A stretch of 64,000 nt of DNA from Cliona cf. orientalis (taxonomy: Eukaryota > Porifera > Demospongiae > Clionaida > Clionaidae), in contig OZ005692.1 of the NCBI GenBank assembly GCA_963930775.1, positions 5,938,135-6,002,134 on the forward strand. The letters are read 5' to 3'. A model generated the notes under the pieces. That model searched no databases and was not told the origin of the DNA. It saw only the letters and a program-made list of their open reading frames with translations. Position numbers and translations under genes: made by a program. Below, one piece after another: positions 40,791-52,324 of the stretch. Position 1 is the first letter of the stretch. Each line of letters opens with the position of its first letter.

Positions 40791-43553
40791 CTAGGTATGA
40801 ATATCAAAATCAAAATGGCAAGAATCACAAAAGAACTTAGCAGATTTGTTGACGATGATATCATTATCAATGTTTAGACAAAACTGATGAAACCATAATT
40901 TACATGAATGGCATTTGACTAGTGGACCCCCTTTTTTGTCATACTTGTTCCACGGTAGTCTGCACACGCAGTAAACAGGTACTCTCTTAGTAGAGAGTAC
41001 CCTGCAGTGTGCAAGCCTTCTGGGACGATCAGGGGCAGGAAAGGTGGACAATTGATGGCTCTCAAAACATGTTAAGAGATGGCTACGCATCTCTGTTTGC
41101 TTAAAGCTGCAAGTGAACGGATCAATACCTGAGCATAACGCAGTTGCAAATGCTACTACAAACAAGCCACAATCCGACCCCCCTACCTGACGCTGAACAT
41201 CTACATGTCGTTCAAACTCTGCCTGGGGAGTTTGCAGTACAGTTGCAATTTGCCTCGTTAAAGCTGACGAGTGTGCAGAGTATGAAGGCATACTATCGTG
41301 TACTTCCACTGCCACAGGAGGAGTGAGAATATTCAAGGCACAAATCCAATGGCTCTGTGAAATGTTCATTATCTGGACAAAATTTTTGGCACCTGAACGA
41401 TACTTACTAGCAGCAGCTAGGACTACAGTATCCTGAAGGCCATTGATAGTAGGATATTGGGATTGCAAAAGCTTATTAGCAGCATTAACATGTTTATCAC
41501 TGAGCCATTTCCCATTGACTAGGGCTTCCTTATCCTGATTGGTCAAAGTCAAGTCTTTGAGCCAGAAGCTAAGCAAACAAGAATTATCACTGCCACTACT
41601 GACACTCTGATTGGCTCTAGTTGTGCTGGGACTGACAATGAAACTGAGGGAGGTGGCACTAAGAGGCTTACCGAGATTACAAATCCTCCATTCCTTCAGT
41701 CTGCAGGAATTGAATGCCTTCTTCAGGATCTTTCCTGTTTTCATACTCTTCACTTTGTATACTCCCTTTCCCTTGTGCTCCACCACCCTGTATAGCCCAC
41801 GCCACCGCTTGCCCATCTTTTGCCCTTTGATAGCATCCCGTGCACTATTCCTGATGACAACCAGTGTTCCTACTCCGGATCCTATGGGAAATGTTGGCAA
41901 AGACAGCAGTTACAATAATAATGATCACTGTTTATAATGTGCCCCTGGCTATTACTATTATTATTAATACTGCATACCTTCCTCCTTCCAGCATGTTTGT
42001 TGTCATATATAGTCTCTCTTATAGCGAATATGAGCACACTTGATGTTCTCTTTAGCACTGTTAAACACTTTTTCCTTGAGAGCTGTCATCTTTTTACAGT
42101 ACTCCTCTACTGCTTTCTCATCACTATACACACTACCATTCATCTCCAAAACATCGCGCTCCATTTCAATCGGAAGAATAGGCTTTCTAGGGTGAGAGAA
42201 AAAATGCTTTGTAATTATTATGGTATGCATGAATCTTTAACATTAAAATCAATGCATGATCCGTGATATTAGATGTAAAGGTTAATATTCTCACCTGCAA
42301 TACATCAACTCAAAAGGGATGTGACCACTAGATTTCTGCTTAGCAGATCGATAGGAAAACAGCACTCCATCCAATAGCTCATCCCAGTTGTCCTGATTCT
42401 CATCCACCAACTTCACCAAGGACCTATGCCAGTGGGTAGAAATGCAATAAATTAATTTTAACATTAGCTATATTAGTAAAATGCTTACTTCTGAAGAGTT
42501 TGGTTAAACCGCTCTACAAGACCATTAGTCTGTGGATGATATGCAGATGAAACTCTATGCTCTGAGTTGGTGAGACTGAAGAGATGTTGATTGATTTTGT
42601 TCACAAACTCTCTTCCCTGGTCAGTAATAGCAATCCTAGTGCACCCATGTCTGTTATGTGGTGAGAGAGAGCATGTTATAAGTATCATGTCTGTTATGTG
42701 GTGAGAGAGAGCATGTTATAATTATGCAAAATACATACATGTAAGGGTACTTGTCTTTGACAAGAGAACATTATATACATGTACTATTATATGAACTTAC
42801 CGACACATCATCTGAAAAAGAAACTTCGCAACACAGACAGCACTTTTATCTGGTAGAGGAGCTGCTTCAGGCCACTTGGAAAAGAAATCCACTAAGGTAA
42901 TGGTGTACCGATTACCCATGGACGTCTTCGGTAGGGGGCCAATTAGATCAACTCCAACCCAAGTAATAAATAGGTTTTTATATCAATCTTACATCCATAA
43001 CAAGGTATTATCATTAAATTTTACATGTATTACAACCGCCAAATTTCCTACTCGCATACATGTACCTGGTGCCATACTTTTGACTTGACTGCAATTGGGT
43101 GGAGAGGAGCAGGAGCTTTCTGAAATTTTGCATCGTTGGTCATTTGACAGGTAGGGCATGTGCGAACATATTCTTCTACATCCTTCCACATCATCTTCCA
43201 GTAAAACTTCTCAGCAATCTTACTGAAAGTTTTATCTCTTCCAAAGTGATCACCTAAATTTGATCATAAACACAAAATTGTAAAAATACTATCATTATTA
43301 TCTGCTCAATATCTCACCTTGGGCATTGTTGTCATGGCAGAATTTCAAGATTCTCTCTTTTTCTGTGAGAGAACGTGGCACAAGCTTCCACTCTCTGACT
43401 GCTTGGGAGCCTGCAGGCTGCTTGGAATAATACAGAATTCCATTTCTAGCTTCAAAGTGCTTTCCTCCTCAAACTTCTCTTTTGGTTCTTCGTGTATCCA
43501 GGTGGATATTGGTGGGATTCCAGAAACTCGTAGATAGCGTCATAGTCCTCCAT
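40791..43553 (-). pseudogene. Ginger-like integrase transposon with Ulp1 protease and PHD finger (multi-exon, lesions)
   Basis: Minus-strand exons are 43318-43553 (MEDYDAIYEFLESHQYPPGY), 43066-43253 (HHCC zinc finger, DHFGRDKT..CPTCQ), 42801-42958 (first Asp, VGVDLIGPLPKT), 42489-42650 (second Asp ITDQGREF; Glu in HPQTNGLVERFNQT), 42295-42423 (FSYRSAKQKSSGHIPFELMY), 41978-42186 and 40791-41881. The last exon holds a GPY/F-like domain, an Ulp1-type protease (His in QSHWICAL, Asp in VEVHDS, Gln/Cys in QVGGSDCGLF) and a C4HC3 PHD finger (CVC..CHSC..HQFC..CDSC). The DDE integrase would move the element, and the protease may act on SUMO-like conjugates. Lesions: a frameshift near 43475, a TA-rich insertion giving TGA at 42005-42003, and GG instead of AG before 42958. 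No reverse transcriptase adjoins it, so Ginger fits better than Gypsy. Confidence 0.75.
42647..42721. repeat. 41-bp tandem duplication over a splice acceptor
   Basis: ATGTCTGTTATGTGGTGAGA occurs at 42647 and 42688. On the minus strand this duplicates the CTCACCACATAACAG acceptor in front of the integrase exon with the second Asp. Confidence 0.8.
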
Positions 43554-44429
43554 GACTAACAGAATAGTTGATCCTACTGCTTCGCTTCATCTCTTTTATA
43601 GATGCACATCGACGACTCAAGAGATGTCAAAGATAATTGAACTTTGTATAAGGTGAATGCGCGGCCAGGCAAGCGGCAGATTTCATGCGCATGCGTGAGT
43701 GTAGGGGCGGGGGACGCGTGACACTGGAGCGGAGGAACCATGCATGCAGTGATCACAGCCCTAGCCATCACAGGCCACCATGTGTTTCAGAGTGTCTGGG
43801 TACTCACAAATGCACACTTTACGTCGAAAGTTTGCTTTTTCTCTGATGTAAAGGTTCTCTAGCTGAGTACCTTGCATTCTTGACTGTGATGATTTTTTTT
43901 TTTTTACTTTTTCCATAGTTAGCTATCATAATAAAATTTTGATAGTAAATTTTGCAGTGTGTTTATTCATAGCTAGCAGGGTTTCATCCAGTGGGGGAAG
44001 CTTCCCCCCAAAGGAAGAGAGAAAGAAGAAAAAAGGAAAGGATAGAGAGAGAAAAAGAGAGATATAGCTAGTGGGGGAGGGGAGCGTGTTTTTTTTTGCA
44101 CTGCAGTGTAAGTGATCAGTAATATTAATTTATTATTTAAGAGCACTAGGTGAAATCATGTAATACCTCAGTGACATCCAAAAACACATCTTATAATGGT
44201 TAATGGGAGGAGGGGGGACACGATGCGTGAAACTGCCACGCCCACTTCTCCCCCAAATTTTTTTTGCTGGATGCTACATGTATGTGCTGTTTGACAGGTC
44301 TTGAAAATCAAGGTTCAAGAGATCATTGACCTTTGCACATCAAACTTAAAAAAAGATTTCCAGGGAGGGATGCTCAGCGAAAGTGACTTTAAAGGCAAAG
44401 GCCAATGGGAATCTGAGGCTGCTTTTTGT
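43554..44429. other. Intergenic, no gene recognised
   Basis: AT-rich with a purine-rich GAAAGAAGAAAAAAGGAAAG patch at 44020-44060. A possible small element lies between CATCCAGTGGGGGAAGCTTC (43986) and TTTGCTGGATGC (44264). Confidence 0.3.
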
Positions 44430-44555
44430 ACCAATCAATCGGTTTCATGGTAGACTCAACGAAGCAGGAACTCCGCCTACCGGCAGAGAAAATGAAAAAA
44501 AATCGGCCCGAAAGCTGAGTACTTCTGTCTGAAGCTATCCCAATTCCTAGGGAAA

Positions 44556-45355
44556 TTGAATGCAGCCACACGGGCAGTGCCAGTGGCACCACTCTTCTAC
44601 CGCAGCCTCCAAGCCGCTCTGGGCAGAGCCCTAACTGTGGGAGCTCAGGACTACGCTGTGTCCATGGAAGTCACTCCCAACATGAGGGAGGAGCTTCAGT
44701 GGTGGGAGGAGCACCTCTCACAACAGGACTCTAGTAACAGAGAAGCCCTCAGTGGTCATAGAGACCGATGCATCAAAGAAGGGTTGGGGAGCAACCTCCC
44801 AAGGGGTCCGGACGGGGGGATCCTGAGTCCAGCATGCACATCAACTGCCTGGAAGTGCTCCTGGCCATCAAGTGTTTTGCTCGGGATCGCAGAAGCGTGA
44901 CAATCCTGCTCAGAATGGACAACACGAGTGCCATCACATATGTGAACAAGCTTGGGGGCACAGTTTCACAGAGTTTGACAGCCATAACCAAGAATCTATG
45001 GCTCTGGTGCCTGCAGAGAGATATATCTCTCATAGCGGAACACCTACCGGGAGTACAGAACACGATTGCAGACAAGGAATCGCGTATGATGAAGGACAGG
45101 ACAGACTGGAAACTGAACCCAGAGGTGTTCAGGCAGATAAACAGGCGATTGGGTCCACTAACAGTGGATCTGTTCGCATCTCGCTTGACAACTCAACTCC
45201 CACACTTCTTCAGTTGGAGACCAGACCCAGAGGCAGAAGCCCTGAATGCGTTCTCCCAACAATGGGACAAGCTAGGGGGGAAGGGATATGCCAATTCTCT
45301 GTGGAGTCTGGGGGGAAAACCCTGTCCCAGGTATGAGCTCAAAGAGCAACCATAG
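44556..45355 (+). pseudogene. DIRS RNase H region
   Basis: The frames read MREELQWWEEHLSQ, then VVIETDASKKGWGATSQG (first RNase H Asp), HINCLEVLLAIKCFARDRRS (conserved Glu), LLRMDNTSAITYVNKLGG (Asp) and AEHLPGVQNTIADKESR (the HLPG..ADxxSR block of DIRS RNase H). They continue to VDLFASRLTTQLPHFFSW. At least one frameshift and a TGA near 44823 break the frame. RNase H would remove element RNA after reverse transcription. Confidence 0.75.
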
Positions 45356-45504
45356 TGTTGATCGCTCCAGTGTGGAAGACAAGCGTGGTACGCAACTCTC
45401 CTGGAGATATTGGTAGACTTCCCTGTGATACTCGGGCATCCTGACAGGCTGATACAGCCAACACCACCAATAGTGGCACCAGAAGTGGAACCTCAACTAG
45501 CCAC

Positions 45505-46398
45505 GTGGCCTATCTCAGGCGACACTACGAAGATGAACAAATTTCGGACACAGGCACAGAATTACTATTGGCATCATGGAGGACAAAGTCCTCAAAATCA
45601 TATGACTCCCTCTTTGGGAAATGGGTATGCTGGTGTCATCAGAGGGGTGCAGATCCCATTGATGGACCTATAAGCGATGTGGTCAACTTTCTCGCTCATC
45701 TATATGATGAAGGATACCAGTATCGCTCCTTGAACTCCTACAGGTCGGCCATCTCTTCTGTACACACTAAAGTAGCGTAGGTGAACATCCGCTGATCCGC
45801 TGGTTGCAAGATTGCTCAAAGGAGTGTTCAATCAATGCCCCCACGACCTCGATACAAGACTACGTGGGACGTAGCTCAGGTACAGAGTACCTCGAAAAGA
45901 TGGGAGAGAACAATGTCCTAACCCGACAAGAGTTAATTTGGAAGCTAGCAATGGTTTTCTGCTTGACCAGGCCATCAAGGAGTTCAGACCTTTGTGGCTT
46001 AGACCTAAAGTTCCGGCGATATATCCTAGAGGGAGTAACCTTCCAAGCTTCGGACTTGGCAAAACAATCTAGAAGTACCAAACCCAGATCAGAATTCTTT
46101 TTCCCTGCTTTTCAGCGCTCGCTCACAGTGCCTGTGCCCAGTGGCAACACTCGGGGTATATGAAGAAAGGACTAGGCATCTCAGAGAGACGGAGGCGCAA
46201 ACCAAGTTATTTTTGGGAACAGTCAAACCACACAACCCCGTGGCAGTAATGGCTGCGGCCAATGCAGGCATCACCACAGAGGATATTCTAAAAGCAGCCG
46301 ATTGGAGTAGTGATACAGTATTCAATAAATTCTACTATAAACCGACAAAAGATACCAAGTTTGGGCAGACTGTACTATCCAAACATAAATCAAATTAA
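45505..46398 (+). pseudogene. DIRS tyrosine recombinase missing the HxxR box
   Basis: The core-binding domain reads LLASWRTKSSKSYDSLFGKW and DVVNFLAHLYDEGYQYRSLN. The catalytic domain reads LTRQELIWKLAMVFCLTRPS, then RSSDLCGLDLKFRRY with the box I Arg. The C-terminus reads AAANAGITTEDILKAADWSS and FNKFYYKP with the nucleophilic Tyr. Between KPHNPV and AVMAAANAG, roughly 25-30 residues that normally hold the HxxR motif are absent, and frameshifts occur near 45780 and 46140. It cannot be catalytically active. Confidence 0.75.
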
Positions 46399-46442
46399 CT
46401 ACAAACTACCATAGTTGATATGTGAGACGGTGCCTTCTGAAA

Positions 46443-46898
46443 TATAATTACAGAATGGCTCAGCCCACACAGTGGGTGCCAGCTATTCTGGATTATAATA
46501 TGAAGAAGGTGAAGTTGAGCATATCAACTTCCCACCCTCCCACCCTATAGTACGATGATCTGAGCAGTTTCAAAGAAACTCATTCGAATTTGTCAACCCC
46601 TACATAATAGGGGCAATATTAAAATTAAATAATCATTGCACTGTATAACGGTCATAGGATCACTGTAAAAAGGCCAAATAGGGCTAGATGAAGGCGGGTT
46701 TTATAGAGTTTCAAGTGTAAAAAAAGCACGTGATGTTGGCGCGCGTAACGCCTGACATCTACTTCCGGGTAAAATCCTACAAATTAGCTGTCATAGTTGG
46801 AAATGAGGGCCAATACCATAATTGATATGCTCAACTTCGCTTTCTTCATATAATCCTATAGCTGGCACCCACTGCGTGGGCTGAGCCATTCTGTAAGG
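46443..46898. repeat. Inverted repeat pair at the 3' end of DIRS copy 2
   Basis: Arms 46443-46530 and 46814-46898 are inverted copies (AGAATGGCTCAGCCCACACA, GTGGGTGCCAGCTAT, GAAGTTGAGCATATCAA) around a 280-bp spacer. The left arm begins 55 bp after the recombinase stop codon. Confidence 0.75.
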
Positions 46899-47785
46899 CC
46901 ATCAAAGTTAATCTTCTGTTTCTCGTCCCCGCCCGCATGTACATCAAACCCCCCGTGTGTACTTTTGATATTCAGATTTTGGCTGGATGACGTCATCAAG
47001 CCATTACTAATTAATCAATAATTAACCAATCTGGGGGTGTGGTCTCCCTGTACTTGCTCAAGGCCCGATGAGTGCTCAGGTCTCTCAGCCTCTAGCTACC
47101 AAGAATTTTAGTCAGTAAGGATCATCAAGAACTGCTGTGATACTGGAAATGGAGCAGATATTGAGCTAATCATTGCTAAAGTCGCCTTTTCAGCTTGTTA
47201 GCAATTAATGGGTGTGGCTAGGGGTGTGGTATCAAATATCAAAATCATCCATGTCCCTTATGTGCTTTGGAGTATCCTATAGGACGAGAAACAGAACATT
47301 TAGTTTGTGTGGCCTAATTGTAATCCATGTTTGCATACATGATGATTGTGCACTCACGATCGATGTCAATGAGTTTGTCGAGCTCTACGTGCATTGGTAT
47401 TTTAGATACAGCGTCAAAAGACCAATGAAGTTAAAGCTCTGAGATAGGAGAAAGCTACGCAGGTATCATACTCTCACGGTTGTGGCCAAACTTTTTTGCT
47501 GTCTTCGGCGAAAACTGACAAATACAAAACAATGGGAAAGCACTTTGTGGGACTCTACCTTGAACTGTGTATGGGCCACAGGTAGCAAGGGCCAAGCCAC
47601 TGCACCCGTGACCGGTACACTAAATATAAAAAAAAAAGTTTTTGATGGATGCGCTGTCTTCTGTGAGTGAGTAGGCTGTGGGCCAAAAAATTGCTTCTTG
47701 GACTTCCTTTGGAAATTCAATTTCGCTGGCCACGTTTAGAGTAGGGACTCCTTCACTGGAATACCGGTAAGCCTTTTGCATGACC
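46899..47785. other. Intergenic, no gene recognised
   Basis: No splice-consistent exon or clear repeat is seen. The frames at 47212-47442 and 47466-47720 lack recognisable features. Confidence 0.3.
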
Positions 47786-47925
47786 TTAATTGTGTGGGCA
47801 TAAGGTGGGGATACGCCCCCTAAACAATATCAAAGTCATATATGTGGTGGATGTTGTGTGACCACACCCTTTTAATTGCCCAGGTCTCAGTGGTGTGGCT
47901 GCTAGAGCCGGAAGTGTTCATTTAA

Positions 47926-49341
47926 GGTACCATTAAATTGCGTGGGCGTGAGGTGGGGGATATGACACCTAAACCACATCAAAGTCATTAGTGAGGTGCA
48001 TGTTGTGTAACCACGCCCTTTTAATTGCACAGGTCTCAGGGGTGTGGCTGCTAGAGCCGGAAGTGTTCATTTAATATCCTCCATGGACCGGAAGCCGAGC
48101 CGGAAGGGAGGGGCCAGGCCACGCCCAAAACAGCCCCACCCTGTTCCCCAAGGACGTCGACCACCATTCTCAATCAAGTGCCTACTAACCACCGGATGTC
48201 CACCGGAAGCCCACAATCAATCCCAATTAAAACACACAGCTTCCTCAAGGCCAAAACACACACAAACACTTGGAGGCCGTTCTGCCACACCGCCCACGCA
48301 AGAGCTCACCTCATTTCCTGTGTGGGCGGAGTAACAACACGTCATCGCAACCACATCCGCTTCAAACCATCGTCAGCTTCCGTCCAGCCGTACAGGCCCC
48401 TCGATCGCACCGGCGTACAGTGCCTCATTAACTGACATGGCCTCACCTTTGACCTCCTGCCACGCCCCCAAAGCCTCCTCGAGGGGTTCAAAGGTCACCA
48501 CCGCTTCCGGGACACGCCCACCTATCGCCGAGGCCAAGTCCCAGGCGCCGATATCCAAGCACTGGCCCGTAAAGCCACGCCGAATCGGAAGCAATAAAAC
48601 CTGCATTAACGCACACGCACACACTCCACACAGTGCCAGGAACACGCCCACATGCTTAATTAGGCCTAATAAGGCTTTTTTTTTTTTTTTTTTTTTTTTT
48701 TCAAGGCGACCTGAACACTAAGCAGAAAAAAAAATTGTCCAGAAACCACCATATAATCGAGCTGGGTGCATAGTGGAAGCATACAATGCAAGCAGGCAGC
48801 CTAAATTTCAATTTTGCCAAAAAGTTGGTAAAGGTCGTCACGTTTATGTGCGCGCGTGGCCCCGCCCCTCACGTAGCGCGTGGGCGGAAACATTGCAAAC
48901 GCATGGCTTCCCTGTATAAACATATGGGGAAACTTCAAAGGGCCGTAACTTTGATTCTAAGGCGTGAATCAAAATTTTCTAATGTCAAATCTCGTGTTTC
49001 GACCCATTCTGCGCGCCGGTATAAAAATTATCTCCCCAAGTGTTCCCAATTCCCCCAATCTTTTTTCGCGCAAGAAATCTTTTTTTTTTTTCTACTTAGT
49101 GTTTAATTTTTGTCGTTGCGGTTAATAGTTAAGCAAGAATGCTTTGATCTTGCTTTGATGTGGGCAATTACCGGCCTTTTCTTCAGGGGCCACTTCCGGT
49201 CGCTAATTACACGCGCATAATCATCCCTGGCCGATTCTGGACACGCCCACCTTCGACCAAAAGCACTCGTATGGCCTCTTTGGCCACGCCCCTTCACGAT
49301 TCGCTAATTGAATTAGCCATTCCACGCAATTAAATGGTACC
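47926..49341 (-). mobile_element. TTAA-family element, copy A4 (long form), nested in A5
   Basis: Tips are GGTACCATTAAATTGCGTGG and the inverted AATTAAATGGTACC, with TTAA on both sides (47922-47925, 49342-49345). It includes an extra ~400-bp module (48705-49105) bounded by T-runs, which A1-A3 lack. Confidence 0.85.
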
Positions 49342-49877
49342 TTAATATCCTCAATGGACCGGAAGCCAAGCCGGAAGGGAGGGGCCAGGCCACGCCCAAA
49401 ACAGCACCACCCAGTGCCTTAAGCACCACCGGAAGCCCACAATCAATTCCAATTAAAACACACAGCTTCCTCAAGGCCAAAACACACACTAATACTTCAA
49501 GGCTGTTCTGCCACACCGCCCATACAAGAGCTCACCTCATTTCCTGTGTGGGTGGGGTAACAACACATCATCACAACCACATCCGCTTCAAACACAGTCA
49601 GCTTCCGTCCAGCCGTACAGTCCCCTCGATCACACCAGCGTACAAGTGCCTTATTAACTGACATGGCCGCACCCTTGACCTCCTGCCACGCCCCCAAAGC
49701 CACCTGGCGGGGTTCAAACGTCACACCGCATCGGGGACACATCCATCTATCGCCGCGGCCCGGTCCTGCGCCCCCGATATCCAAGCATTGGCTCGTGAAG
49801 CCACGCCACAATCTAAAACCTGCATTAACGCACATGCACGCACTGCTCACAGTGCCTGGAACATGCCCACATGCTTA

Positions 49878-51640
49878 AGGTACCATTAAATTGCGTGGGC
49901 GTGAGGTGGGGAATATGACACCTAAACCACATCAAAGTTATTAGTGAGGTACATGTTGTGTTACCACGCCCTTTTAATTGTCCAGGTCTCAGGGGTGTGG
50001 CTGCTAGGACCGGAAGTGTTCATTTAATATCCTCAATGGACTGGAAGCCGAGCCGGAAGGGAGGGGCCAGGCCACGCCCAAAACAGCACCACCCTGTGCC
50101 TCAAGGACCACCATTCTCAATCAAGTGCCGACTGGCCACCGGATGTCCACTGGAAGCCCACAATCAATCCCAATTAAAACACACAGCTTCCTCAAGGCCA
50201 AAACACACACAAACACTTCAAGGCCGTTCTGCCACACCACCCACACAAGAGATCATGCCATCGCAACCACATCCGCTTCAAACCATCGTCAGCTTCCGTC
50301 CAGCCGTACGGTCCCCTCGATCACACAGTGCCTCATTAACTGACATGGCCTCACCTTTGACCTCCTGCCACGCCCCCAAAGCCTCCCCGCGGGGTTCAAA
50401 GGTCACCACCGCATCCGGGACACGCCCACCTATCGCCGCGGCCGGCCAAGTCCTAGGCGCAAGCACTGGCCCGTGAAGCCACGCCCAATCGGAAGCAATA
50501 AAAACCTGCATTAACGCACACGCACACACTGCACTGCCTGCACACAGTGCCAGGAACACGCCCACATGCTTAATTAGGCCTAATTAGCTTTTTTTTTTTT
50601 TCAAGGAGACCAGAACACTAAGCAGAAAAAATTGTCCAAAACCACCACATAGTTGAGCTGGATGCTTAGTAGAGCCATACAATGCAAGCAGGCACTCCAA
50701 TTTTGGCCAAAGTAGGTAAAGGTCGTCACGTTTGTGTGCGCGTGCCTAACGGGGATTCCCCGTTTTCACGTAGCGCGTGGGCGGAAAACATTGCAAACGC
50801 ATGGCTTCCCTGTACAAACATGGTCAAAGGGTCAATTCAAAAGCGTGAATCAAAATTCTTTCAGGGCAAATCTCTAGTTTCGATCCATTCTGCGTGCCCA
50901 TGTAAAAATTATGTCCCCAAGTACTCCCAAACGCCCCATGAATTAGATTATTTAATTATTTATTTATTTAATTGTTAAATCTTTTTTTTTTCTACTTAGT
51001 GTTTAATTTCTACTTAGTGTTTAATCAAGGAGACCAGAATACTAAGCAGAAAAAAATTGTTCGAAAACCACCACATAGTTGAGCTGGATGCATAGTAGAG
51101 CCATACAATGCAAGCAGGCAGCCTATACATCAATTTTGATCAAAGTGGGCAATGGTCGTCATGTTAATGTGCGCGTGGGTGGAAAACATTGCAAATGCAT
51201 GGCTTCCTATACAAACATATGGGAGAACTTCAAAGGGCCGTAACATTAATTCTAAGGCGTGAATCAAATTCCCCAAGGTCAAATCTCTAGTTTCGACCCA
51301 TTCTGCATGCCCATGTAAAAATTATCTCCCCAAGTGCTCCCAAACTCCCCAAACATTAATTAATTATTAAAAAAAATTTTTTTTCTAGTGTATAATTTTG
51401 TCGTTGCGGTTAATAAAGAAAGAATGCTTTGATCTTGCTTTGATGTGGGCAATTACCGGTCTTTTCTTCAGGGGCCACTTCCGGTTGCTAATTATACACG
51501 CATAATCATCCCTGGCTCTTTCTGGACACGCCCACCTTCGACCAAAAGCACTCGTATGGCCTCTTCGGCCACGCCCCCTCACGATTCGTTAATTAAATTC
51601 GCCAACCTTCACGCTCACGGCCATGCAATTTAATGGTACC
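49878..51640 (-). mobile_element. TTAA-family element, copy A6 (longest form), nested in A5
   Basis: TTAA at 49874-49877 and 51641-51644 flank GGTACC tips. The internal module seen once in A4 is present twice here (about 50600-50995 and 51020-51395), each starting TCAAGGAGACCAGAA. The outer parts match A1-A3 closely. Confidence 0.8.
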
Positions 51641-52324
51641 TTAATTAGGCTTAATTAGCTTTTTTTTTTATCGAGACCACACACTAAACAGAAAAAATTG
51701 TCCAAAAATTACATAGTTGAGCTGGATGCATAATGCAAGCAGGCAGCCTATAAACTTACATCAATTTTGACCAAAGTGGGTAATGGTCGTCACATTGATG
51801 TGCGCACTTGGCCCCGCACCTCACCTAGCACGTGGGCGGAAAACATACATTGCAAATGAATGGCAAAATTTCAAAGGGCCATAACTGTAAGATATGAATC
51901 AAAAATCAAATCTCTACTTTCGATCCATTCTGCGTGCCCATGTAAAAACGGCAGCTAGATGCACACTAGAGCCATCAATTTTGGGTGTTCATGTTGCGCG
52001 TGGGCGGAAAACATTGCAAATGCGTGGCTTCCCTGTACATATGGAAAACTTCAAAGGGCCGTAACTAATTCTAATCTCTATTTAGTACTTTTCTTTTTTG
52101 TCGTTGCGGTTAATAGTAAGAATGACCGGTCTTACACGCACATAATCGCTCTTTCTGGACACACACCGTTGACCACAAACACTCGTATGGCATCCTCGGC
52201 CACGCTTCGGTATTTGAATTAGCCAACGCTCACGGTCCGCCCACGCACTCGACCTTTCGCTGTAGTCGATACATGCACTATGTAGATCCTGAAGACCCTG
52301 GAAACTGATCATGCAGTAGATACG

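Larger units (their letters stand above)
44430..46398 (+). mobile_element. DIRS-type retroelement, copy 2 (5' truncated, decayed)
   Basis: Starts within the RT after the catalytic motif (GFMVDSTKQELRLPAEKM), then GKLNAATRAVPVAPLFYRSL, RNase H, linker and tyrosine recombinase to a TAA at 46396-46398. Several frameshifts separate the blocks. The 5' part (gag and most of RT) is missing. It lies in the opposite orientation to copy 1. An inverted repeat pair (46443-46898) follows its end. Confidence 0.8.
47786..52250 (-). mobile_element. TTAA-family element, old copy A5, split by two younger copies
   Basis: Segments 47786-47921, 49342-49877 and 51641-52250 read as one diverged element once A4 and A6 are removed. 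The text runs GGAAGTGTTCAT|TTAA|TATCCTC across A4 and CCCACATGC|TTAA|TTAGGC across A6. Both sites match the uninterrupted sequence in copies A1-A3. The outer ends are worn (TTAATTGTGTGGGC at left, CGCCCACGCACTCGACCTT at right). Confidence 0.8.

Noticed and set aside
40791..43553. Ty3/Gypsy retrotransposon or retrovirus
   Set aside because: No reverse transcriptase or RNase H frame adjoins the integrase. Introns and the Ulp1/PHD extension fit Ginger-like DNA transposons.
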